Assembly: GCA_051011575.1 (NCBI GenBank)
Contig: JBPCTR010000131.1
Span: 1 to 14,875 of the forward strand
Direction of reading: 5' to 3'
DNA from: SHLQ01 sp051011575
GTDB lineage: Bacteria > Actinomycetota > Acidimicrobiia > Acidimicrobiales > SHLQ01
DNA: 14,875 bases
Of this stretch, positions 6,893 through 13,392 are shown piece by piece; positions within the stretch are counted from its first letter, which is position 1; every line of letters starts with the position of its first letter. Both the position numbers and the translations under genes were made by a program. The notes below the pieces were generated by a model. It was not told the DNA's origin and did no database searches. It was given only the letters and a program-made list of their open reading frames with translations.

Positions 6893-8566
6893 ATGTCCGA
6901 AGCCCCGCGTACGCGCTCCGCCTCGGTGCTCGTGGCAGCGGGAATTCTCATCTCCAGGATCTCGGGCGTGGTGCGGGAATCGGTGTTCGGCGCGTTCTTC
7001 GGCGTCGGTGCCGTAGCCGACGCACTTGGCGTTGCCACTCGCGTCCCCAATGTGCTGCAGATGCTGTTGGGCGAGGGCACGCTGTCGGCGTCGTTCATCC
7101 CGGTGTACTCCGCCGAACTCGACCGGGACGAGGAGGAAGCCGGCCGGATCGCCGGCGCGGTCGCCGCCCTCCTCGCGCTCACCGCGGCCAGCATCGTCGT
7201 CGTCTCGATCATCGCCGCCGAACCAATCGCTTGGGTGATGGCGTACGGCTTCCGCGACGAAGCCAACTTCGACCTCGCAGTCACGCTCCTGCGCATCATC
7301 TTCCCGGCAGCGGGTCTGCTCGTGTTGTCCGCATGGTGCCTTGGCATCCTCAACAGCCACCGGCAGTTCTTCCTGTCGTACGTCGCTCCGGTCCTGTGGA
7401 ACATCGCTCAGATCGGGGCTGTCGTCGGGGCCCTGGTCTTCTTCGGCGTCGGCGATGTCGACCTCGATGCACGGGCACTCACCGACCCGACCGCCAACGT
7501 CGATGCTCTCGGCGATCTCGCACAGGTTGCGGCGTGGGGTTTCTTCGCCGGCGCCGCCCTCCAGTTCCTCGTACAGGTGCCCAGGGTCCGCCAGCTGGCG
7601 AGGGGGTTGCGGTTCCGCCTCGACCTCGGCCGCGAGGGTGTGCGAGAGGTCATTCGCCGCTTCAGTGGTGCGGTCCTCGGCCGCGGGGTCGTCCAGATCT
7701 CGGCGCTGATCGACACGTTCCTCGCCGGGCTGCTCGTCACCGGTGCGGTCACGGCACTCGTGAAGGCACAGGTGCTCTACATCCTGCCCATCAGTCTCTT
7801 CGCGATCAGCGTGGCGGCCGCCGAGCTGCCAGAGCTCTCGCGACTCACCGACACCGGTGAGATCCGCGATCGCGCCCAGGACGGATTCCGCCGCATCCTG
7901 TTCTTCGTCTCGTTCACCGCTCTGGCCTACCTGCTGTTGGGCGACAAGATCGTGGGGACGCTGTACGAGCGGCGCTTCTTCACCGCCGACGACACCCTGC
8001 TCGTCTGGTTCGCGGTCGGCGCCTACGCGCTCGGACTCATCCCGAGCGCTGCCTCCCGGCTCACCCAAAACACCCTGTGGTCACAGGGCGACACGAGTGG
8101 ACCGGCGCGGATCGCAATCGTGCGAGTCGTCATCTCGGTGGTCATCGCCGTGGCCGTGATGTGGTTCTTCGACGACATCACGACCGCAGACGTGAGCGAT
8201 GCTCTGCCCACACTCGACGACGACACGGGTGTGAAGGACGACCTCCGCCTCGGGGCCATGGGAATTACCCTCGGCTCGGCGCTGGCCGCATGGATCGAGG
8301 CCATTCTTTTGTGGAGGCTCGCTCGAACAGCGGTTCCCGGGGTGTCTCCCCTGCGTCCGCTCCGACAGCTGGTGCCGGCGCTCGGAGCAGCCGCCGCAGT
8401 GGCGCTCGTCTTCCGTTTCCTGACCGACGATGTGTGGCCGCCGCTCGCCATGGTCCTCTCTGTTGGAGCCGCCGGCGTTGCCTATCTGCTCGCCGCTCGG
8501 GCGAACGGCGTACGCGAAGTCGACCTGGTTCTCATCGGCCCGCTCCGCCGTTTCCGGCAGGGATGA
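6893..8566 (+). CDS. murJ: Lipid II flippase MurJ (MviN family)
   Basis: This 557-residue integral membrane protein has about 14 predicted hydrophobic helices across its length, the MOP-superfamily pattern. The N-terminal signature is clear: ISRISGVVRES (20-30, with Arg22 and Arg28 spaced like the essential arginines of E. coli MurJ), Asp43, then RVPNVLQMLLGEGTLSASFI and PVY, close to the family's PNLLRRLFGEG...FVPVY. MurJ moves lipid-linked peptidoglycan precursor across the cytoplasmic membrane. A hydrophilic Asp-rich loop lies at about 427-450. Some actinobacterial MurJ proteins carry long cytoplasmic extensions; this one ends soon after its last helix, so it is the plain form. It is divergent from proA at a distance of 45 bp and is followed by the pspA pair. 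The start at 6893 rather than 6833 is chosen from the -10 box and the clean hydrophobic onset. Confidence 0.93.
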   Translation: MSEAPRTRSASVLVAAGILISRISGVVRESVFGAFFGVGAVADALGVATRVPNVLQMLLGEGTLSASFIPVYSAELDRDEEEAGRIAGAVAALLALTAASIVVVSIIAAEPIAWVMAYGFRDEANFDLAVTLLRIIFPAAGLLVLSAWCLGILNSHRQFFLSYVAPVLWNIAQIGAVVGALVFFGVGDVDLDARALTDPTANVDALGDLAQVAAWGFFAGAALQFLVQVPRVRQLARGLRFRLDLGREGVREVIRRFSGAVLGRGVVQISALIDTFLAGLLVTGAVTALVKAQVLYILPISLFAISVAAAELPELSRLTDTGEIRDRAQDGFRRILFFVSFTALAYLLLGDKIVGTLYERRFFTADDTLLVWFAVGAYALGLIPSAASRLTQNTLWSQGDTSGPARIAIVRVVISVVIAVAVMWFFDDITTADVSDALPTLDDDTGVKDDLRLGAMGITLGSALAAWIEAILLWRLARTAVPGVSPLRPLRQLVPALGAAAAVALVFRFLTDDVWPPLAMVLSVGAAGVAYLLAARANGVREVDLVLIGPLRRFRQG

Positions 8567-8571
8567 CACTC

Positions 8572-8588
8572 CCCCGGGCACGCCGGGG
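8572..8588 (+). terminator. GC-rich hairpin after murJ
   Basis: CCCCGG (8572-8577) pairs with CCGGGG (8583-8588) around the loop GCACG, six bases after the murJ TGA. It has no U-tract. Its place between the murJ stop and the pspA -10 suggests it separates the two units. Confidence 0.4.
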
Positions 8589-8594
8589 CTGCAC

Positions 8595-8600
8595 TACGAT
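8595..8600 (+). promoter_or_regulatory. Leaderless -10 element of pspA
   Basis: TACGAT ends exactly 8 nt before the pspA ATG at 8609, with no Shine-Dalgarno sequence. No -35 consensus was found; the region where it would lie is the CCCCGG hairpin arm. An activator or alternative sigma factor, common for psp genes, is possible but not shown. Confidence 0.5.
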
Positions 8601-8608
8601 GTCGAACC

Positions 8609-9397
8609 ATGATTCAGACCCTCAAGAAGTGGTGGAAGTACCTCACGGCACGCGCCGATGCGGAGTTCGAGAAGAACGCTGATCCGAAGATCCAGCTCGA
8701 ACAGGCGATTCGTGATGCGAAGGAGCAGCACCAGCGTCTGAAGGAACAGGCGGCGAACGTCATCGCCCACCAGAAGCAGACCGAGATGCGCCTCGAGAAG
8801 TCGATGGCCGAGCTGGAGAAGCTCACGGGCAACGCCCGCCAGGCCGTCCTTATGGCCGACGAGGCAATGAAGCGGGGCGACGAGGCCAAGGCGGTCGAAT
8901 ACACCAGCGCCGCCGAGTCTTTCGCTCAACGGCTGATCGCCGTCGAGGCCGAGGTCGAGGACCTCAAGGCACTCCACCTCCAGGCGACCCAGTCGTCCGA
9001 TGAGGCCAAATCGGCGGTATCGCAGAACTCCGATCGCCTCCAGGGCAAGCTCGCGGAACGGCAGAAGCTGCTGAGTCAGCTCGACCAGGCCAAGATGAAA
9101 GAGCAGATGAACGACGCGATGGCGTCGCTCGATGAAGCCGTGGGCGGCGACACGCCTTCACTCGACGAAGTCCGCGCCAAGATCGAGGGGCGGCTGGCCA
9201 AGGCGCAAGCTGCCTCCGACCTCGAGGAGACGTCGACCGAGAGCCGTATGGCCGAGATCGAGGCTGCCGCTCGGAACACCCAGGCCAAGGCGCGTCTCGA
9301 GGAGCTGAAGAGCCAGTTGGGTGTCGGGTCCGCCGAGACCGCGGCACCGCAGACCGCCCCTGAAACCGGTGGCACCACCGCCACGAGCGAGGGCTGA
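8609..9397 (+). CDS. pspA: PspA/IM30 family membrane-stress protein
   Basis: This 262-residue protein is almost wholly alpha-helical coiled coil, as in PspA/Vipp1/IM30 (ESCRT-III superfamily). Residues 1-18 (MIQTLKKWWKYLTARADA) form a short amphipathic helix with paired Trp and Lys, the part that inserts into membranes. DPKIQLEQAIRDAKEQ at 25-40 is a family hallmark. Charged heptad-rich helices run to about 175, and a final helix lies at about 210-236 (AARNTQAKARLEELKSQLG). A disordered Ala/Thr/Pro/Glu tail completes the protein. PspA proteins polymerise on damaged cytoplasmic membrane and hold proton leakage down. The ATG is supported by the -10 box 8 nt upstream. A shorter paralogue follows 7 bp downstream, so the two are likely co-expressed. 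No pspF, pspB, pspC or clgR is in the window. Confidence 0.92.
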   Translation: MIQTLKKWWKYLTARADAEFEKNADPKIQLEQAIRDAKEQHQRLKEQAANVIAHQKQTEMRLEKSMAELEKLTGNARQAVLMADEAMKRGDEAKAVEYTSAAESFAQRLIAVEAEVEDLKALHLQATQSSDEAKSAVSQNSDRLQGKLAERQKLLSQLDQAKMKEQMNDAMASLDEAVGGDTPSLDEVRAKIEGRLAKAQAASDLEETSTESRMAEIEAAARNTQAKARLEELKSQLGVGSAETAAPQTAPETGGTTATSEG

Positions 9398-9404
9398 GCG
9401 CACG

Positions 9405-10070
9405 ATGACGCCCGAACAGGCGAGAGCGCTGCGGGAGTCTGCAACCAACATCATCGCCCACGAGAAGATGCTCGAGGCGCAACGGACAAAGCTGTACGAC
9501 GACCTCGAGCGCGCCAACACCAATGCCCGGCAGGCGGTGATGATGGCCGAGGAGGCCAGCCGCGAGGGCGACGCACCCAAGGCCGCATCGTTCAACGATT
9601 CTGCGGAAGTGCTTGCGCAGCACATCGTCTCGATCGATACGCAGATCGCTCAGGTCGACATCGAACTCATCGAGGCGCGCCAGGCATCGGAGGAGGCCAA
9701 GTCGGTCGCCAGCAACTCCGCAATCTCGATGGCACAAACCAAGGCCAAGGGCGCCGAGCTGCGGGCCGAGTTCGAACGGGCGAAGCTCGGCGTGACCGCG
9801 GCCGAGGGTGTTCCGTCCTACGACGAAGTCAAGGACAAGATCGGCGAGCGGATCGCCCAGGCCGAGGCGGTGGCCGAGGTGCAGGAGGCCGACACCGGAG
9901 CCGATCTCAGTGGCGCGACGGCGATGGTCGAGGAAGCTGCGGCGGAGGCACGGGCAAAGGCAAAGCTCGCCGAAATCCGGTCGCAAATGGGCGTGGGCTC
10001 GCACGACACATCCACGCCGGAGTCGGCACGCGACGAGGGGTCAGACACCGAATCGCCGGATGGGGTCTGA
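9405..10070 (+). CDS. Second PspA-like coiled-coil protein lacking the membrane-binding first helix
   Basis: This 221-residue helical protein aligns with the preceding PspA from about residue 46 of that protein: NIIAHEKMLEAQRTKL here against NVIAHQKQTEMRLEKS there, then NARQAVMMAEEASREGD against NARQAVLMADEAMKRGD. The closing helix KAKLAEIRSQMGVGS also matches KARLEELKSQLGVGS. It is a tandem duplicate missing the amphipathic helix and the DPKIQLEQ segment. The ATG at 9405, 7 bp after the pspA stop, is preferred: in-frame codons upstream only overlap pspA. It may co-polymerise with or modulate PspA, as an adaptor or inhibitor; this is inference. Its C-terminal codons and TGA (10068-10070) lie within a REP-like repeat, so the original end of the gene may have been altered. 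Confidence 0.82.
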   Translation: MTPEQARALRESATNIIAHEKMLEAQRTKLYDDLERANTNARQAVMMAEEASREGDAPKAASFNDSAEVLAQHIVSIDTQIAQVDIELIEARQASEEAKSVASNSAISMAQTKAKGAELRAEFERAKLGVTAAEGVPSYDEVKDKIGERIAQAEAVAEVQEADTGADLSGATAMVEEAAAEARAKAKLAEIRSQMGVGSHDTSTPESARDEGSDTESPDGV

Positions 10071-10098
10071 CCCCTTTTGCCGGAAGGGGTCAGACCCC
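10037..10098. repeat. REP-like inverted repeat (GGGGTCAGACCCC type) over the end of the second pspA-like gene
   Basis: GGGGTCTGACCCCTT (10062-10076) and AAGGGGTCAGACCCC (10084-10098) form a perfect 15-bp stem with the 7-nt loop TTGCCGG. Each 13-nt core is itself a palindrome around one central base. A further partial copy, GGGGTCAGAC, lies at 10037-10046 inside the coding sequence. The TGA of the upstream gene is in the left arm. The motif resembles dispersed REP elements mobilised by REP-associated tyrosine transposases; it could also act as a terminator. No such transposase is in the window. Confidence 0.7.
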
Positions 10099-10116
10099 CT
10101 TCGTACATTTCATGGA

Positions 10117-10138
10117 ATCTCACTCGACGTGGTGAGAT
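10117..10138. promoter_or_regulatory. Operator-like dyad upstream of the secreted-protein gene
   Basis: ATCTCAC (10117-10123) and GTGAGAT (10132-10138) are perfect inverted repeats separated by 8 nt. The dyad ends 7 bp before the putative -10 at 10146 and covers the -35 region, the place where a dimeric repressor or activator would act. As RNA it could also be a small hairpin. The regulator is unknown. Confidence 0.4.
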
Positions 10139-10145
10139 CGGTGAG

Positions 10146-10151
10146 TACATA
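10146..10151 (+). promoter_or_regulatory. Leaderless -10 element of the secreted-protein gene
   Basis: TACATA ends 8 nt before the GTG at 10160, the same spacing as at pspA, proA and rplU. The gap holds no Shine-Dalgarno sequence. It supports GTG 10160 as the start over the ATG codons at 10166 and 10169. Confidence 0.45.
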
Positions 10152-10159
10152 CTGTTTGG

Positions 10160-11017
10160 GTGAGGATGATGCGCGGCGGCGTCGCTCGGCGCCTCCGTCT
10201 TGTAGTCGTACTGGCCATTTCCACCACGCTGCTCGTGGCCTCTCCTGTCGCGGCACAGGACGATCCGGCCTCCGAACTCGTGATCGACGGCTCCCAAGCC
10301 ACGGTGACGGTCATCGCCGGCGATTCGATCGTTCCCGGCCCTTCGGGCGGGAGCGGTTCCGGTGGCCGATTCGTGTGTACGTGGGCGTCGGTCTTCGCCA
10401 ACACCGATGTGGTGCTCGGTCGAACCGTGGTTCTCGTCGAGGGTTCGCGTTACTACCTGTCGTGTGACCCCCTCGACGGAACCGACGAGCCCGACTGGGA
10501 CGACCAGATCATCGTGTACGACCCGGCCGACCCCGTGCCGGGGCACGTCACCAGCCTCGAAGTCCGTGACTTCGTCCGTGATCAAGGATTGGTGCGGCCC
10601 GATCCTCTCCTCGTAGGCGTAAGTCCGTCGGCTGTGCAGATCACCGGCGTCGAGACCTGGCTGTGGCCCGACGGCTCCCTCGATCGAGTGCGCGCCAGCG
10701 CCAGCGCCGGAGGCCTCACGGTGACCGTCGAGGCACGCTTCGAACAGACCGTGTTCGACATGGCCGAGGACGGTGTCGCCCCAATCGTCTGCAGTCGCCA
10801 AGTGGAATGGCAGCGCGGGCGCGACGAGCCAGCGTGTGCGCACACCTATCTCACCGAGGCTGCCCAACGAACGATCACGGCGTCGAGCGAATGGGATTTC
10901 GTCTGGTGGGACAATGCAGCGCAGCCCGGTCCGGTGTTCTGGGAGACGGTGACGCTCGATGAGCAGCTCGATGTTGAGGTCATCGATCTCGAAGCCGTGA
11001 TCTCCTCGGGGCGCTGA
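10160..11017 (+). CDS. Secreted protein with degenerate PKD-like region, function unknown
   Basis: The protein has 285 residues. Residues 1-32 are a Sec signal peptide: several Arg, then LVVVLAISTTLLVA, with likely cleavage after VAA (30-32). The mature part has four cysteines (73, 102, 211, 226), enough for two disulfides. Residues about 160-255 recall actinobacterial PKD-like proteins: ETWLWPDG, then ASASAGGLTVTVEA, then FDMAEDG where these proteins have WDFGDG, and CAHTY (226-230) where they have C-x-H-x-Y. I know this pattern from memory and could not align it. There is no transmembrane segment after the signal peptide, no LPXTG motif and no lipobox, so the protein is probably exported and free or cell-associated. 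It follows the pspA pair but appears to have its own promoter and operator-like dyad. A specific function cannot be given. Confidence 0.75.
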   Translation: MRMMRGGVARRLRLVVVLAISTTLLVASPVAAQDDPASELVIDGSQATVTVIAGDSIVPGPSGGSGSGGRFVCTWASVFANTDVVLGRTVVLVEGSRYYLSCDPLDGTDEPDWDDQIIVYDPADPVPGHVTSLEVRDFVRDQGLVRPDPLLVGVSPSAVQITGVETWLWPDGSLDRVRASASAGGLTVTVEARFEQTVFDMAEDGVAPIVCSRQVEWQRGRDEPACAHTYLTEAAQRTITASSEWDFVWWDNAAQPGPVFWETVTLDEQLDVEVIDLEAVISSGR

Positions 11018-11032
11018 GCGTTCGGGCTCAGC
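11013..11032. terminator. Stop-codon-spanning hairpin between secreted-protein gene and proB
   Basis: GCTGAGC (11013-11019) and GCTCAGC (11026-11032) form a perfect 7-bp stem with a 6-nt loop. The arms contain the TGA of the secreted-protein gene and the TGA of proB on the other strand. Only 10 bp separate the two genes, so this is the only place for a shared terminator. There is no U-tract. Confidence 0.45.
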
Positions 11033-12128
11033 CGAGAACGACCAGATCGTCGGCATGTACGACAAGCCGCGGCAGTTCGTCGTTGGCGGCGGCAGCGCCC
11101 GATGTGCCCTTCACCGCTTCGAGCTCGACCGCGGTCATCCGGCTGATCCCCTTGGCGAAGACCTCACCCGTTTCGTCGGCGATCTCCACGGGATCGCGCC
11201 GCTCAAAGGTGCCATCCGCGCCGTTGACGCCTGCAGCCAGAAGCGAACGGCCGCCGGCCACCAGCGCAGCTCGCGCTCCAGCATCCACAGTGATCGTCGC
11301 CACGGCAGGCATCGCAAATCCGATCCAGAGCTTGCGCGACGGAAGCTTCGTGTCGCGAGGCACGACGGTGGTGCCAACACCCTCCACACCATCCACTGCA
11401 GCGGCGATCACGTCGGAACGACCGGCATGAGCAATGACGGTGCGAACACCCGACCATGCAGCGATTCGGGCGGCCAGGAGCTTCGACGCCATCCCTCCCG
11501 AGCCGCGCGCGGTGCCAGCACCGCCCACGAATTCGTCGAGCTGATGGTCGAAGTGCACGATCTCTTCGATCAGTGAGGCCTGAGGGTCGAGCTTGGGATC
11601 GGCCGTGAGTACACCGTCGGTGTCGGTGAGCAGCACGAGTGTGTCTGCACCAACCAACGTGGCGACCAGGGCGGCGATCCGATCGTTGTCGCCGAAGCGG
11701 ATCTCGTCGTCGGTCACTGCGTCGTTCTCGTTGATCACCGGTACGGCGCCCAGTTCGAGGAGTCGTTGAAGAGTGGATCGAGCATGCAGGTACTGAGCAC
11801 GATCACCGAAGTTGTGGGGTGCGAGAAGGATCTGCCCGGCGACCAGGCCGTGAGCCGACAACGCCTCGTACCAGGTCTGCTGCAACAGTGGCTGCCCAAC
11901 CGATGATGCCGCCTGAAGCGTGACCGCGTCGGTGGGCCGGCGGGTCGAGTCCATCCCGAGCCGAGGGAGACCTGCCGCGATCGCACCCGAGGTGACCAAA
12001 GTGACTTGGTGCCCGCGGGCTCGCAGGACAGCAACTTCCGAGGCCACCCGTTCCATGACGGAGGAATCGATGGCTCCGGACTCGTCGGTGAGCGACGACG
12101 TGCCGATCTTCACAACGATGCGACTCAC
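11028..12128 (-). CDS. proB: Glutamate 5-kinase
   Basis: The protein has 366 residues, normal for the two-domain form. It phosphorylates glutamate to glutamyl-5-phosphate, the first step of proline synthesis. The amino-acid-kinase domain (about 1-255) shows VVKIGTSSL (5-13), TSGAIAAG (46-53), PVINENDAV (130-138), FGDND (145-149), LLTDTDGV (167-174) and GSGGMASKL (209-217). A PUA domain follows at about 275-350 (residues from ITVDAGARAALVAGGRSLL onward). The start is GTG at 12128, overlapping the obg stop in a 4-nt GTGA, so translation is coupled to obg. It is the last gene of rplU-rpmA-obg-proB. The next step, ProA, is not adjacent: the ProA-like gene lies more than 4 kb further left, beyond four genes on the other strand. 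Confidence 0.96.
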   Translation of the reverse strand: MSRIVVKIGTSSLTDESGAIDSSVMERVASEVAVLRARGHQVTLVTSGAIAAGLPRLGMDSTRRPTDAVTLQAASSVGQPLLQQTWYEALSAHGLVAGQILLAPHNFGDRAQYLHARSTLQRLLELGAVPVINENDAVTDDEIRFGDNDRIAALVATLVGADTLVLLTDTDGVLTADPKLDPQASLIEEIVHFDHQLDEFVGGAGTARGSGGMASKLLAARIAAWSGVRTVIAHAGRSDVIAAAVDGVEGVGTTVVPRDTKLPSRKLWIGFAMPAVATITVDAGARAALVAGGRSLLAAGVNGADGTFERRDPVEIADETGEVFAKGISRMTAVELEAVKGTSGAAAANDELPRLVVHADDLVVLG

Positions 12129-13375
12129 GATTCGTCCTCGTACTGGAACGCGAGATCACCGATGTGTACGAGATCTCCTTCTCGTACGCCCGCAGCTCGC
12201 AGCGCCTTGTTCACGCCGAGCGAGTCGAGACGCTTGTGCGCATGATCGAGTGCACCCAGGTCGGTGAGGTCCGAGAGCCGAACGGCCTTCAGCGCAGCTC
12301 GCCCATGGACCTCGAACTCGCCATCGCCGAGCGCCTCCACATGAATCGATTCTGGCAGCGGGCGATGAATCACGAACTCGGTGTCGGCGAGCTCTGCCGC
12401 CTGGGCGCGGGCGTCCTTTACTTCGTCGGCCATGAGCCCTACGAGTTTGTCGAGGCCGGTGCCGTCCATCGACGAGATGCGAAGACCATCGAAGTCGACC
12501 TCGGGAGGAGCGATATCGGCTCTGCTCCCGACCACGATGCGCGGGCGGTCGAGGAGTTCGGGACGGTACGCGCCGAGTTCGTGGAGCAGCGCGGCCTCCT
12601 GATCGGCAGCGGACACTCCATCCCAGGCAGCGAGATCGAGCAGAACGACCAGAACGCGGGCGCGCTCGACATGGCGCAAGAACTGATGACCGAGGCCCTT
12701 TCCCTCGGCAGCGCCTTCGATGAGGCCGGGGATGTCGGCCACGATCATCTCGAACTCTTCGCCGGCAAGGCGCACAACACCCAGGTTCGGCTCGAGCGTG
12801 GTGAACGGGTAGTCGGCGATCTTCGGCTTGGCCGCCGAGATTCGCGAGATCAATGTGCTCTTGCCGACATTCGGGAACCCGACCAACGCCACGTCGGCCA
12901 CGAGTTTGAGCTCGAGGCGAAGCCAGCGCTCCTCGCCCTCTTCGCCCTGCTCGGCAAACGCCGGCGCCCGTCGTTTGTTCGAGAGGAAGCGGGCGTTGCC
13001 CTTGCCTCCCTCGCCTCCGGCGGCAGCGCGCCAGCGGTCTCCGTTGTTCGAGAGATCGGCGAGCTCATTCCCGTCGAAGTCATAGACCACTGTTCCCTCG
13101 GGAACGGAGATCTCCAGGCCGGCTGCCGCCCGACCATGACGTTTGTTGCCGCTGCCATGTTTCCCGCTGCCGGCCTTGCGGTGAGGGTGGTCGCGGAACG
13201 AGAGCAATGAGGCGACGTTGTGATCGGCTACGAGCCAGATGCTTCCGCCGTCGCCTCCGTCGCCGCCATCCGGTCCACCCTTTGCAACGTGGGCCTCACG
13301 GCGAAAGGACACACAGCCGGCGCCGCCGTTGCCACCCTGCACATTGAGGTTGCACTCGTCGACGAAGTTGCTCAC
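12125..13375 (-). CDS. obg: Obg/CgtA family ribosome-assembly GTPase
   Basis: This 416-residue GTPase is involved in 50S subunit maturation and stress control. The glycine-rich Obg fold covers 1-158 (GGNGGAGCVSFRREAHVAKGG at 14-34). The GTPase domain has G1 GFPNVGKST (166-174), G2 FTTLEPNLG (191-199) and G3 DIPGLIEGA (214-222). A C-terminal OCT domain covers about 338-413, the extra domain seen in Gram-positive Obg proteins. The G4 motif, normally NKxD, reads SRAD (284-287), which is unusual for a guanine-specific GTPase. G5 is SSM (301-303) rather than SAx. The start is GTG at 13375, with AGGAGG 4 nt upstream on the minus strand deciding it. It is preceded by a 159 bp spacer with duplicated hairpins and overlaps proB by 4 nt. 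Confidence 0.96.
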   Translation of the reverse strand: MSNFVDECNLNVQGGNGGAGCVSFRREAHVAKGGPDGGDGGDGGSIWLVADHNVASLLSFRDHPHRKAGSGKHGSGNKRHGRAAAGLEISVPEGTVVYDFDGNELADLSNNGDRWRAAAGGEGGKGNARFLSNKRRAPAFAEQGEEGEERWLRLELKLVADVALVGFPNVGKSTLISRISAAKPKIADYPFTTLEPNLGVVRLAGEEFEMIVADIPGLIEGAAEGKGLGHQFLRHVERARVLVVLLDLAAWDGVSAADQEAALLHELGAYRPELLDRPRIVVGSRADIAPPEVDFDGLRISSMDGTGLDKLVGLMADEVKDARAQAAELADTEFVIHRPLPESIHVEALGDGEFEVHGRAALKAVRLSDLTDLGALDHAHKRLDSLGVNKALRAAGVREGDLVHIGDLAFQYEDES

Positions 13376-13379
13376 TTGT

Positions 13380-13385
13380 CCTCCT
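13380..13385 (-). promoter_or_regulatory. Strong ribosome-binding site of obg
   Basis: On the minus strand AGGAGG precedes the GTG start by 4 nt. It is the strongest Shine-Dalgarno sequence in the window and confirms GTG 13375 as the start. Operon-internal rpmA likewise has GAGGAG (13792-13797), 5 nt before its ATG, in contrast with the leaderless-looking unit heads. Confidence 0.75.
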
Positions 13386-13392
13386 CGGCCTG

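Noticed and set aside
6848..8068. Upstream in-frame extension of the ProA-like gene to about 908 residues
   Set aside because: The extra part lies antisense to murJ, is full of Asp, Glu, Arg and Gly without domain features, and the ATG at 6847 has its own -10 box. It is a high-GC shadow of murJ.
9321..9404. Upstream start for the second pspA-like gene
   Set aside because: The extra 28 residues are Pro/Arg-rich, overlap the end of pspA and have no match to the PspA N-terminus.
8964..11065. Two long leftward open frames (346 and 415 codons) opposite the pspA pair and the secreted-protein gene
   Set aside because: They are shadows of well-supported rightward genes, rich in Arg, His and Ser, and cross gene boundaries and the REP-like hairpin.
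12164..13210. Rightward 348-codon open frame opposite obg
   Set aside because: It is entirely antisense to a clear Obg GTPase and has no family features; third-position GC bias explains the open frame.
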